From an uncultured Caulobacteraceae bacterium (lineage in GTDB: Bacteria; Pseudomonadota; Alphaproteobacteria; Caulobacterales; Caulobacteraceae): 11,139 bases of DNA. Below are positions 1-6,346 of this stretch, in pieces. The DNA is taken from assembly GCA_937952995.1 (NCBI GenBank), contig CALFYB010000357.1, forward strand, positions 1 to 11,139, in the 5' to 3' direction. The notes beneath the pieces were generated by a model. The model was not told the DNA's origin, did not search any database, and saw only the letters and a program-made list of their open reading frames with translations. A program made the position numbers and the translations under genes. Each line of letters starts with the position of its first letter. The first letter of the stretch is position 1.

Positions 1-229
1 TGGTCCAGGTGGCTTGGCCATCATAGTGGGTGTGGATATCGACCCAGCCGGGCGTGACGAGCAGCCCCGAAGCGTCGATCTCTTCGGCGGCGCTGCCCTT
101 GACGGTGCCAACCGCGACGATCTTGCCTTGGCGCAGGGCCACATCGGCGACAAAGGGCTCACCGCCATTGCCATCGACAACTGTGCCGCCGCGAATGATC
201 AGATCATAGGCTGTGCTGGAACCATCCAT
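1..229 (-). CDS. N-acyl-D-amino-acid deacylase-like amidohydrolase (N-terminal part, cut by window edge)
   Basis: Only the first 76 residues are inside the window; the gene continues past position 1. The start is ATG at 229, with a good ribosome site (GGAGGA) about 6 to 8 nt upstream. The visible part reads like the composite beta-sandwich start of the D-aminoacylase / amidohydrolase-3 group: YDLIIRGGTVVDGNG (residues 8-22), then a GKIVAVG strand, then TPGWVDIHTHYDGQATW (59-75). H66 and H68 of the HTH motif are the expected metal ligands at the entrance to the TIM-barrel metal site. Family members hydrolyse N-acyl-D-amino acids or related cyclic amides, usually in the cytoplasm. The exact substrate cannot be told from this fragment. 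It lies downstream of the FAD oxidoreductase gene on the same strand with an 86-bp gap that contains a small hairpin, so co-transcription is uncertain. Confidence 0.85.
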   Translation of the reverse strand, partial: MDGSSTAYDLIIRGGTVVDGNGGEPFVADVALRQGKIVAVGTVKGSAAEEIDASGLLVTPGWVDIHTHYDGQATWT

Positions 230-246
230 GGCCCGTCTCCTCCAAA

Positions 247-267
247 AAGGCCTTCTTGTTGGGCCTT
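247..267 (-). terminator. Small hairpin with short T-run, possible weak terminator or attenuator
   Basis: Read on the minus strand, AAGGCC and GGCCTT (6-bp arms, 9-nt loop) are followed directly by TTT, giving a stem-loop plus a short T-run. It lies about 50 nt after the stop of the FAD oxidoreductase gene and just before the GGAGGA ribosome site of the amidohydrolase gene. It could end upstream transcripts weakly or influence translation of the next gene. The stem is short, so this is tentative. Confidence 0.3.
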
Positions 268-315
268 AGTCGGAACAGACTAGCGAGGCAGTCGGGGTGC
301 GCCAAACCTATTTTG

Positions 316-1308
316 TTAGAGGGCGCGGGATTCTATCACTGCGGCGGCGAGGGCCTGACCGGAGGCAAAGGCATATTCGATGCGCGGACCCAGTCGCCAG
401 TCGCCGCAAACACCGAGTCCCAAGCTTTCCGCCCAGCCAAAGGGCGTTCCTGCAGGCTGTTCGATCTGGGCATAGCGCCAGCGATGGGCGGTCAGGCTGA
501 TCGGGGCGGTGAAGGTCGCATGGCCCGCAAAGGCGCTCAAAAGGGCCTGCGCCACCTCGTCGGCCGTCTCTTCCAGATGGGTCTTGGACCAGGCCGGTGA
601 GCCATGCAGGACCCAGGCCTCTGGCCCCTCTCGTCCGGGCTTGGAGGTCTCGCGGGAAATCCACGACAGCGGTCCGGTCTCTAGCCTCGCCGCATCAAAA
701 TCAGCCGTCACCGGCGTGTCGAACACGGCCATAGCCGCCCAGCAGGGCGCGCTTTGAACCGCTTCGGCTTCGCGCGCCATGTGCGGGACCCAATCACTGA
801 CCAGGGGGCCTGTCTGTTCGGCCGGCACCGCGACCAAAACAACCTCAAAGGGGCCTTCGCGCTCGCCTTCCGAGAATCTGAGGCTCCAAGCCCCCGGACC
901 GCCCTCGATGGCCAGAACCTGACGGCCAAACCGGGCGTCCAGACCTTCTAGCGCCGCCTTAACCACCTGATTCATGCCGCCGACGCCGACATAGCGGTCA
1001 TCCCCGCCGAGGGGGTCGCTCGAACCATCGGCACCGATCTTGATCAGCTTGCCTTGCCAAGACGCGCAGGCCCCAGCGGCGGACCAGCCCGCGACGGCCT
1101 TTGTAAAGCCATCTCCCCGAACCGTGAAAAATTGAGCGCCATGATCGAGCCGCACGGTCCCCAGCGCGGTTTCCATCCGGCGTGTGCTCATCCGCCCGCC
1201 CGGGCCGCGGCCCTTGTCAAACAGGGTCACCTGATGACCAGCCTCTAGCAGGCTACGGCCTGCCGCAGCCCCGGCAAGGCCTGCTCCGATAATGGCGATG
1301 GTGGTCAT
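316..1308 (-). CDS. Renalase-like NAD/FAD-dependent oxidoreductase
   Basis: A 330-aa flavoprotein of the predicted NAD/FAD-dependent oxidoreductase group related to renalase (amine-oxidase-like Rossmann fold). Residues 4-13 hold the dinucleotide motif (IAIIGAGLAG), followed by an acidic residue at the end of beta-2 (D31). The family signature KGRGPGGRMSTRR (32-44) and then LDHGAQFFT (54-62) follow. The C-terminus has GVCGDWRLGPRIEYAFASG, the usual second FAD-binding segment. No signal peptide is visible, so it is probably cytoplasmic. Bacterial renalase-like enzymes can oxidise abnormal dihydro-NAD(P) isomers, but that activity is not proven for this branch. The ATG at 1308 has AAGGG about 7 nt upstream. 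A possible promoter lies at 1337-1364. Family assignment is firm; substrate is unknown. Confidence 0.88.
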   Translation of the reverse strand: MTTIAIIGAGLAGAAAGRSLLEAGHQVTLFDKGRGPGGRMSTRRMETALGTVRLDHGAQFFTVRGDGFTKAVAGWSAAGACASWQGKLIKIGADGSSDPLGGDDRYVGVGGMNQVVKAALEGLDARFGRQVLAIEGGPGAWSLRFSEGEREGPFEVVLVAVPAEQTGPLVSDWVPHMAREAEAVQSAPCWAAMAVFDTPVTADFDAARLETGPLSWISRETSKPGREGPEAWVLHGSPAWSKTHLEETADEVAQALLSAFAGHATFTAPISLTAHRWRYAQIEQPAGTPFGWAESLGLGVCGDWRLGPRIEYAFASGQALAAAVIESRAL

Positions 1309-1336
1309 TGGGCACCCTTTGGTCGCTGAGGACCTC

Positions 1337-1364
1337 CACCTAAACCTGCTGGGCTTGGGGTCAA
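1337..1364 (-). promoter_or_regulatory. Candidate promoter of the FAD oxidoreductase gene
   Basis: On the minus strand TTGACCC (plus positions 1358-1364) is followed after 13 nt by TTTAGGTG (1337-1344). The -35-like half fits the Caulobacter housekeeping consensus TTGACGS well and the spacing is right; the -10 half is a weak match to GCTANAWC. It would give a leader of roughly 20 nt that includes the AAGGG ribosome site. Inference only. Confidence 0.25.
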
Positions 1365-1504
1365 GCCTAAGGCCTACCGCTAAGGGCCTAGTCGAAATTC
1401 AACACCTATATTAGTCGAAACATAAATCAGTATTAATCGTAATGAAATTATATAAAATAATTAAAAGCACAATTATAATATGATTAAATCGCATCATTTT
1501 CCAC

Positions 1505-1523
1505 TGCAGTTTTCATAACTGCA
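1505..1523. repeat. Inverted repeat in the urcA leader, possible operator
   Basis: TGCAGTT and AACTGCA form a perfect 7-bp inverted repeat with a 5-nt centre, ending 20 bp before the urcA-like start codon and just before its GGAG ribosome site. It could be a protein-binding site or a leader-RNA hairpin. It is not followed by a T-run, so it is not a normal terminator. Confidence 0.4.
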
Positions 1524-1543
1524 ATCTTAACGGAGATTAAGCG

Positions 1544-1879
1544 ATGGATAAATCCAAAACAATTCACCATATTTTTGGTATATTTTTATCATTATCGATC
1601 TCGAGTCTACTTTTATTTAGTTCGGCAAATGCAGAATCGATATCAAGAGTGATAAAAATCAATGACCTTAATCTTTCTCAGTCAAAAGACGCTGCAAAAT
1701 TTGAACAGCGTTTGAGCGATGTCGTGCATGATTTCTGCGCCGCTGAGCGTGGGATGCGCGAGCGTAGGGTCTGCCAAGAGGTCATAAGGCGTGAGGCCTT
1801 GGACCAGTTGTCTCAGACGCAACGCGACAGTCTTCGTGTTGCAGAGGCGGGCACACCACTTTCAGCGTCGATCCCATGA
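1544..1879 (+). CDS. UrcA family secreted protein
   Basis: A 111-aa protein with a Sec signal peptide: Lys residues at 3 and 5, a hydrophobic run at about 10-26, and a likely cut after SANA (residue 30). The mature part matches the UrcA family pattern: a strand with DLNLS (41-45), an AAKFEQRL helix (50-57), then Cys65 and Cys77 in the typical C...R.C arrangement, which probably form a disulfide. It should be periplasmic. The family is named after urcA of Caulobacter crescentus, known for strong induction by uranium; its biochemical role is unknown. ATG at 1544 has GGAG 8 nt upstream. The first half of the gene is AT-rich, while the second half, from about 1725, has the GC-rich codons of the neighbours. 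It converges with the HDAC-like gene. Confidence 0.8.
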   Translation: MDKSKTIHHIFGIFLSLSISSLLLFSSANAESISRVIKINDLNLSQSKDAAKFEQRLSDVVHDFCAAERGMRERRVCQEVIRREALDQLSQTQRDSLRVAEAGTPLSASIP

Positions 1880-1885
1880 GGATTT

Positions 1886-1926
1886 GGCCCGCGCCCGTTA
1901 AAGACTATCGCCAGCGGGCGTGGGCC
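1886..1926. terminator. Stem-loop at the junction of convergent genes
   Basis: GGCCCGCGCCCG (1886-1897) pairs with CGGGCGTGGGCC (1915-1926): 12 pairs with one G-T wobble and a 17-nt loop. It begins 7 bp after the urcA-like stop, and the HDAC-like stop codon falls in the loop, so the right arm overlaps the last HDAC codons. There is no T-run on either side, so it would be a bidirectional RNA 3'-end stabiliser or a weak/Rho-linked end rather than a classical intrinsic terminator. Confidence 0.4.
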
Positions 1927-2816
1927 AGCGCTGCGGCACGATGGAGCCAAATATGGCGGGCGGCGAGGCGTTCGACGTCGCTGTCGTAGCCTCCGCCCAG
2001 AACACCGGCCACGGGCACCCCTCGGCTGAGGGCTGCGTCCAGAACCATTGCTTCGCGGGCCTCCAGCCCCTGATCGGAGAGGTTCAATCGGCCTAAGCGG
2101 TCATCGCGGTGCGCATCGACCCCGGCAATATAGAACACCAGATCGGGCCGAACGCGGCGGATGAGGCTTGGCAGGATATCGTTCAGCCGCATCAGATAGT
2201 CGGCATCCTCGATCCCGTCCTCGAGTTCAATATCGAGGTCGCTGAGCGCCTTACGGACGGGAAAATTCTTGGCCGCGTGCATCGAGAAGGTGAAGACGCG
2301 AGGGTCTCGCTCGAAAATGCGCGCGGTGCCGTCCCCTTGGTGAACATCAAGGTCCACCACCAAAATCTGCCGAACCCGGCCCTCGGCCAGCAGGACATGG
2401 GCGGCGACGGCGACGTCGTTGAACACGCAGAAGCCCGCGCCTTCCTGATGGCTCGCATGATGACTGCCGCCAGCGGTGTTGCAGGCGACGGCCTCTGTCA
2501 GCGCTAGCCTTGCGGTCAAAAGGGTGCCGCCGGTCGCGGCCTGAGCGCGCATTGCGACCTCTGGGGTGATGGGCAAGCCAATGCGGCGCGCGACGGCGGG
2601 CTCGACCTGCGCCGACAGGACCGCCTGCACATAGGCTGGATCATGGGCGAGGCAGAGGTGCTCTGCGCTGGCGAGGTCGGGGCGGTGGAACCCGTGAGGT
2701 CCCGCCAGCCCCTCCGCTTCGATCATCCGCGCCAAGGCTGCGAACTTGCCCATCGGAAAGCGATGGCCGGGCGGCATGGGGGCATCATAGGCAGGATGAA
2801 AGACGATGGGGGCCAT
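1905..2816 (-). CDS. Histone deacetylase superfamily hydrolase (AcuC/acetylpolyamine amidohydrolase-like)
   Basis: A zinc-dependent amidohydrolase of the bacterial HDAC superfamily, 303 aa from the chosen start. Visible active-site parts: the catalytic His pair in GGSHHA (H119, H120), the zinc ligands in DLDVHQGDGT (D157, H159) and in AGVDAH (D234), and the transition-state Tyr in GGGYDSD near the C-terminus. Such enzymes remove acetyl groups from acetyl-lysine in proteins, acetylpolyamines or similar small substrates; which one cannot be read here. I chose ATG 2816 (MAPIVFHPAYDAP) because the family normally begins at that strand and an AGAGG ribosome site lies 3 nt upstream. An in-frame ATG at 2870 would add 18 residues without homology. 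It is divergent from lysK. Confidence 0.92.
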   Translation of the reverse strand: MAPIVFHPAYDAPMPPGHRFPMGKFAALARMIEAEGLAGPHGFHRPDLASAEHLCLAHDPAYVQAVLSAQVEPAVARRIGLPITPEVAMRAQAATGGTLLTARLALTEAVACNTAGGSHHASHQEGAGFCVFNDVAVAAHVLLAEGRVRQILVVDLDVHQGDGTARIFERDPRVFTFSMHAAKNFPVRKALSDLDIELEDGIEDADYLMRLNDILPSLIRRVRPDLVFYIAGVDAHRDDRLGRLNLSDQGLEAREAMVLDAALSRGVPVAGVLGGGYDSDVERLAARHIWLHRAAALAHARWR

Positions 2817-2872
2817 GACCTCTATTTGGGCCCGCCTGTCACCGAAGGCAAATGCCAGCCATCGCATCATGA

Positions 2873-2901
2873 TTGCTCAAAGGCCTTGCTTCCGTTAGAC
2901 C
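2873..2901 (+). promoter_or_regulatory. Candidate lysK promoter, suggesting a leaderless transcript
   Basis: TTGCTCA (2873-2879) and, 14 nt later, GTTAGACC (2894-2901) resemble the Caulobacter promoter pair TTGACGS/GCTANAWC; the -10 half matches at 6 of 8 positions. A start of transcription 6-7 nt downstream would fall on the lysK ATG at 2908. No Shine-Dalgarno-like sequence precedes that ATG, which agrees with leaderless expression. Inference from sequence only. Confidence 0.35.
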
Positions 2902-2907
2902 CAAGCC

Positions 2908-4578
2908 ATGCAAACTGGCCTCTCCCATCTGTCCCGCTCCGCCAAGGCTTGGCCCTTCGACCAAGCCCGCGCCCTGTTGAACCGTCTTGTCCGCACCCGC
3001 TTGGAAACCAGCGAAGAGCGTGATTTGGCCGCCGTCCTGATCGCTGACGGTAAGATTGAGGAGGCGGTGCGGACCCTGCCGGGCCTGCAAAAACCGGTGG
3101 TGTTTGAGACGGGTTACGGCCCGTCCGGCCTGCCGCACATCGGCACCTTTGGCGAGGTGTCGCGCACGACCATGGTGCGCGCGGCGTTCCGCGCCCTTAC
3201 CGAGAATGCGATCCCGACCCGTCTGGTCTGTTTCTCCGACGATATGGACGGCTTGCGCAAGGTTCCGGATAATATCGAGAACAAGGCCGTGCTGCAGGAA
3301 GATCTGCACAAGCCCCTGACCGTGGTGCGTGACCCGTTCGGGCAATATCCCAGCTTTGGCGAGCACAACAATGCCCGCCTGCGCGCCTTTTTGGATGGCT
3401 TTGGCTTTGAGTACGAGTTCCTGTCCAGCACCCAGTGCTATCGCTCGGGCATGTTCGATGAGACGCTTCTGCGGGCTTTGGCGCGCTATGACGATATCCA
3501 AAAGGTCATGCTGCCGACCTTGGGCGAGGAGCGCCGGGCCAGCTATTCGCCGTTCCTGCCGATCAGCCCCAAGACCGGCAAGGTCTTGCAGGTGCCGACG
3601 CTGGAGCGCCATGTCGATCGCGGCACCATCGTCTTTGCTGACGAGGACGGCACGCTGACCGAGGTTCCCGTAACCGGCGGCGCGGTCAAGATGCAGTGGA
3701 AGCCGGACTGGGCCATGCGCTGGGCCGCGATGGGCGTGGACTACGAGATGTCGGGCAAGGACCTGATCGACTCGGTTAAGGTCTCCAACCAGATCTGCAA
3801 GATCCTCGGCGGGGTCCCGCCTGAAGGCTTCAACTACGAACTGTTCCTCGACGAGGAGGGACAGAAGATTTCCAAGTCCAAGGGCAATGGCCTGACCATG
3901 GAGGACTGGCTGCGCTATGGCACGCCAGAGAGCCTGTCCTACTACATGTTCCAGTCGCCCAAGTCGGCCAAGCGGCTGTTCTTCGACGTGATCCCCAAGG
4001 CGACGGACGAGTATCTGCAGCAGCTCGACGCCTATCAGGGCCAGGACGAGGCCAAGCGGATCGATAATCCGGTATGGCACGTCCATACCGGTCGGCCTCC
4101 ACAATTTGGCTCGCCGGTCTCGTTCAGCCTGCTGCTCAATCTGGTGTCGGCGGCCAATGCGTCGGACAAGGCAATCTTGTGGGGCTTCCTGTCGCGCTAC
4201 ATTCCCGGCGCGACCCCCGAAAGCCAACCTCTGCTCGATCAGATGGCAGGCTATGCCATTAATTATTATGAAGATTTTGTTCGCCCGAACAAGGTCTTCC
4301 GCGCGCCGGATAGCCGGGAACGCTCGGCCATGGAAGATTTGGCTGAGCGGCTGAAGGACCTAGGTCCGGCCTGCACCGATGTCGATCTGATCCAGAACGA
4401 GGTCTATGCGGCGGGCAAGGATGCGGGCTTTGAGCCCCTGCGTGGCTGGTTCGCGGCGCTCTATGAGGTGCTGCTCGGTCAGAGCCAGGGCCCGCGCTTC
4501 GGGTCTTTCGTGGCCATTTTCGGCATCGAGCGGACCATTGCGTTGATTGAGAGCGGCCTGAAGGGCGAACTGGGCTGA
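2908..4578 (+). CDS. lysK: Lysine--tRNA ligase, class I
   Basis: A 556-aa class I lysyl-tRNA synthetase, which charges tRNA-Lys with lysine using ATP in the cytoplasm. The class I signature motifs are both present: GYGPSGLPHIGTFGEV with HIGT at 77-80, and GQKISKSKGNGL with KISKS at 320-324. WKPDWAMRWAAMGVDYE (264-280), typical of class I LysRS, lies between them. The C-terminal part (about 350-556) is the helical anticodon-binding region. Most bacteria use the unrelated class II LysRS; the class I form is usual in alphaproteobacteria and archaea. No class II copy is in view. The start at ATG 2908 lacks a Shine-Dalgarno sequence but the next in-frame start would remove conserved sequence. It converges with gluQ, with 15 bp between stops. 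Confidence 0.96.
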   Translation: MQTGLSHLSRSAKAWPFDQARALLNRLVRTRLETSEERDLAAVLIADGKIEEAVRTLPGLQKPVVFETGYGPSGLPHIGTFGEVSRTTMVRAAFRALTENAIPTRLVCFSDDMDGLRKVPDNIENKAVLQEDLHKPLTVVRDPFGQYPSFGEHNNARLRAFLDGFGFEYEFLSSTQCYRSGMFDETLLRALARYDDIQKVMLPTLGEERRASYSPFLPISPKTGKVLQVPTLERHVDRGTIVFADEDGTLTEVPVTGGAVKMQWKPDWAMRWAAMGVDYEMSGKDLIDSVKVSNQICKILGGVPPEGFNYELFLDEEGQKISKSKGNGLTMEDWLRYGTPESLSYYMFQSPKSAKRLFFDVIPKATDEYLQQLDAYQGQDEAKRIDNPVWHVHTGRPPQFGSPVSFSLLLNLVSAANASDKAILWGFLSRYIPGATPESQPLLDQMAGYAINYYEDFVRPNKVFRAPDSRERSAMEDLAERLKDLGPACTDVDLIQNEVYAAGKDAGFEPLRGWFAALYEVLLGQSQGPRFGSFVAIFGIERTIALIESGLKGELG

Positions 4579-4593
4579 TCTTATAGCCTCGCC

Positions 4594-5424
4594 TTAAAAC
4601 CCTAACTCTGCCCGCAACTGCTCGGCCGATACCCCCTGTCTGCGCAGATCTTGCAGGGTTTGGGCAAGGTCGCGTTTAGCCAATCTTTTGCCATCTGGCC
4701 CCATCAGCAGCGGGTGGTGGCGATAGATCGGTGTCGGCAATCCGAGCAAGGCTTGAAGCAGGCGCTGAATGCCGGTGGCCTCGAACAGGTCCTCTCCACG
4801 CACAATGTGGGTGATGTCTTGCAGCGCGTCATCGACCACGACCGCCAGATGGTAGGCCACCCCCAAATCCTTGCGCGCCAGAACCACGTCTCCCGCGAGA
4901 TGGGGCTTTGCGGCGACCGTGCCTTGCACCTCATCGGTAAAGGTCAGGCTTTCCCAATCTGGGCCCAGATGGGTCTTGGCCGCATCGAGCGACAGTCTCC
5001 AAGCATAGGGCTCGCCGGTCTCTAGCCGCGCGGTTTCTTCGGCGGCGGATAAGGGCGCGCCGCGATAGGCCGTCCCAAGCCCGTGGGGTGCGCGGCCAAT
5101 ATCGTCGGCAACCTCCTTGCGGGTCTTGAAGCAGCGATAGACCAGGCCAAGGTCACGCAGTCGTCCAAGAGCGGCATGATAGTCGGCCATATGCTGCGAT
5201 TGGACGCGGACCGGCTGTTCCCACGTCAGGCCCAGCCATGTCAGATCGTCGAGCAGGGTCTCGGTATAGGCGGGGCGACACCGGGTCTGGTCAATATCTT
5301 CAATGCGCAGAATAAAACGCCCGCTGAGCTCTTTGGCCCGCTGATAGGCGCTCAAGGCCGAAAAAGCATGGCCGCGATGGAGCAGACCGGTCGGAGAGGG
5401 GGCAAAGCGGCTGGCGGGGCCCAT
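4594..5424 (-). CDS. gluQ: Glutamyl-Q tRNA(Asp) synthetase
   Basis: A 276-aa paralogue of the GluRS catalytic domain without an anticodon-binding domain, the hallmark of GluQ (YadB). It activates glutamate and attaches it to queuosine at position 34 of tRNA-Asp. The HIGH-type motif is APSPTGLLHRGHA (HRGH at 16-19) and the KMSKS-type loop is GKRLAKRD (245-252). RIEDIDQTR (40-48) matches the glutamate-binding segment. The E. coli zinc site (three Cys and a Tyr) is degenerate: only C98 remains in YRCFKTRKEV. It follows the TetR gene by 5 bp on the same strand, so the two are probably co-transcribed; the ATG at 5424 has only a weak ribosome site. It converges with lysK. Confidence 0.93.
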   Translation of the reverse strand: MGPASRFAPSPTGLLHRGHAFSALSAYQRAKELSGRFILRIEDIDQTRCRPAYTETLLDDLTWLGLTWEQPVRVQSQHMADYHAALGRLRDLGLVYRCFKTRKEVADDIGRAPHGLGTAYRGAPLSAAEETARLETGEPYAWRLSLDAAKTHLGPDWESLTFTDEVQGTVAAKPHLAGDVVLARKDLGVAYHLAVVVDDALQDITHIVRGEDLFEATGIQRLLQALLGLPTPIYRHHPLLMGPDGKRLAKRDLAQTLQDLRRQGVSAEQLRAELGF

Positions 5425-5429
5425 GGGAT

Positions 5430-6068
5430 CTAACCCCGTTTGCGGGCCTGACCAAACATGCCCAGATGGCTGAGGACACCGGCAAGGAAAGCTTTTTCGC
5501 CGCCCATCTTGGTCTTGAGGCTATCAAACTGCCGAAAACCGACCATCTCGGCTAGGCCGTGGGCGGCGCACCATGCGGCGATACAGGCCAGTTCTAGGTC
5601 GACCTCTTGCTCTGGCCCCACAACGCCCATGTCGATCATGGCCTTTTTGAGCAGACTGAAGGCCCCATCCTCAGCCTTATGGGCCTTATCGGGCAGGGCC
5701 TCGAGGTCGCGAGAACAGTCATACATGACCCGGTAGATCGACGGGTGGGCCTTGGCGAACTCGACATAGGCCACGCCAATGGCCGCGACCCGCTCCATCG
5801 GCGGCGCGTCCGGATCAGCGGACTGGCGCATAAAATTGTACAGTTGATCAAAGCCCTCTTCCGAGATGGCCAGCATCAACTCGCTCTTGTCCTTGAAGTG
5901 GTGATAGGGGGCCGCAGGGCTGACGCCCGCTTCACGCGCCACAGCCCGCAAGGACAGGGCGTTGGGGCCATCACGCTCTAGCACCCGCGAGGCAGCCTCA
6001 AGCAGCGCCCGGCGAAGATCGCCATGATGATAGGGCTTTGGGCCGGTGATCGGACAGGTCAACTTCAT
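5430..6068 (-). CDS. TetR/AcrR family transcriptional regulator
   Basis: A 212-aa one-component repressor. The N-terminal helix-turn-helix is clear: YHHGDLRRALLEAA (13-26), then LSLRAVAREAGVSPAAPYHHFKDKSEL (starting at 38), with the recognition helix at about 49-57. The C-terminal ligand domain has YVEFAKAHPSIYRVMY, typical of the WHG-type TetR ligand domain. The ligand is unknown. ATG 6068 has AAGG about 6-9 nt upstream. It is the first gene of a likely tetR-gluQ pair and is divergent from a 35-aa membrane microprotein. A 19-bp dyad in the shared upstream region (6120-6138) is its most likely operator, so it may regulate the microprotein and itself. Its link with gluQ may be only positional. 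Confidence 0.92.
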   Translation of the reverse strand: MKLTCPITGPKPYHHGDLRRALLEAASRVLERDGPNALSLRAVAREAGVSPAAPYHHFKDKSELMLAISEEGFDQLYNFMRQSADPDAPPMERVAAIGVAYVEFAKAHPSIYRVMYDCSRDLEALPDKAHKAEDGAFSLLKKAMIDMGVVGPEQEVDLELACIAAWCAAHGLAEMVGFRQFDSLKTKMGGEKAFLAGVLSHLGMFGQARKRG

Positions 6069-6109
6069 AGAGCCTTATACGCCGTGATCGGAAAATCGTA
6101 AAGTTCATC

Positions 6110-6137
6110 TTGACAACGTTTAGATTAGGTCTATCTA
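6110..6137 (+). promoter_or_regulatory. Candidate promoter of the 35-aa membrane protein gene
   Basis: A full TTGACA (6110-6115) is followed after 16 nt by TATCTA (6132-6137), which also includes the CTA core of a Caulobacter-type -10. It points rightward toward the small ORF, giving a leader of about 55-60 nt. The -10 is inside a dyad (6120-6138), so binding there would block the polymerase. Confidence 0.5.
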
Positions 6138-6138
6138 A
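6120..6138. promoter_or_regulatory. Putative TetR-type operator (dyad)
   Basis: TTAGAT (6120-6125) and ATCTAA (6133-6138) are a perfect 6-bp inverted repeat around a 7-bp centre that itself contains TAG/CTA symmetry with its flanks. The total of 19 bp, the location between the divergent tetR and the small ORF, and the overlap with the candidate -10 are what a TetR autoregulatory operator looks like. No binding is proven. Confidence 0.5.
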
Positions 6139-6201
6139 GCACTGTCCAGATTGGACGGCCTCCTCCCCGGGGCTTGGAATTTAAGATCAAGGACTATGAA
6201 A

Positions 6202-6309
6202 ATGACTCTCGCAAACTTGACCCGCTTTGAGCGTGCTATCGATCGTAGCGGCATGGTCGGCCTTCTGGCCCTCGGTGCTGCCGTGGCTTTGGCCTTTATC
6301 AACGTCTAA
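6202..6309 (+). CDS. 35-aa single-pass membrane microprotein
   Basis: A short ORF of 35 residues starting at ATG 6202, which has AAGGA 8 nt upstream; an in-frame ATG at 6196 is too close to that ribosome site. The N-terminus (MTLANLTRFERAIDRSG) is polar and amphipathic with R8, R11 and R15. Residues 18-33 (MVGLLALGAAVALAFI) are a hydrophobic segment ending in NV-stop. This suggests a small inner-membrane protein with its basic end in the cytoplasm. I do not recognise a family. It is preceded by a good candidate promoter with a TetR-like dyad, which supports it being a real, regulated gene. The DNA glycosylase gene follows 37 bp downstream and may share the transcript. Confidence 0.6.
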   Translation: MTLANLTRFERAIDRSGMVGLLALGAAVALAFINV

Positions 6310-6346
6310 GCTTTGATGGGTTTAATCGGATAGGGCCTTGCGTTTC

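Larger units (their letters stand above)
1309..1543. other. AT-rich intergenic region between divergent genes
   Basis: This 235-bp gap separates the FAD oxidoreductase gene from the urcA-like gene. The left part holds a near-duplicate, CTAAGGCCTA (1367-1376) and CTAAGGGCCTA (1380-1390). TAGTCGAAA occurs twice (1389-1397 and 1412-1420), 23 bp apart on the same strand, a spacing of about two helical turns that would suit a regulator binding direct repeats. From about 1420 the sequence becomes strikingly AT-rich and contains TATAAT (1474-1479) and ATTAAATC (1483-1490) as candidate -10 elements, but no clear -35. A dyad sits at 1505-1523. No coding sequence is evident. Confidence 0.5.

Noticed and set aside
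2109..2507. 132-codon open frame opposite the HDAC-like gene
   Set aside because: Shadow of the catalytic-motif region of the HDAC gene; no ribosome site and no domain.
2817..2870. 18-residue N-terminal extension of the HDAC-like protein from ATG 2870
   Set aside because: Family proteins begin at the PIVFHPAYDAP strand, and ATG 2816 has a better ribosome site; the longer start would also crowd the lysK promoter candidate.
2839..4227. 462-codon open frame antisense to lysK
   Set aside because: It lies entirely opposite the well-supported class I LysRS gene, is rich in Arg/Gln/Gly/Ala with no recognisable domain, and is what GC-rich third positions of a real gene produce on the other strand.
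4579..4593. Possible terminator between lysK and gluQ
   Set aside because: The 15-bp gap and its flanks show no stem-loop with a T-run.
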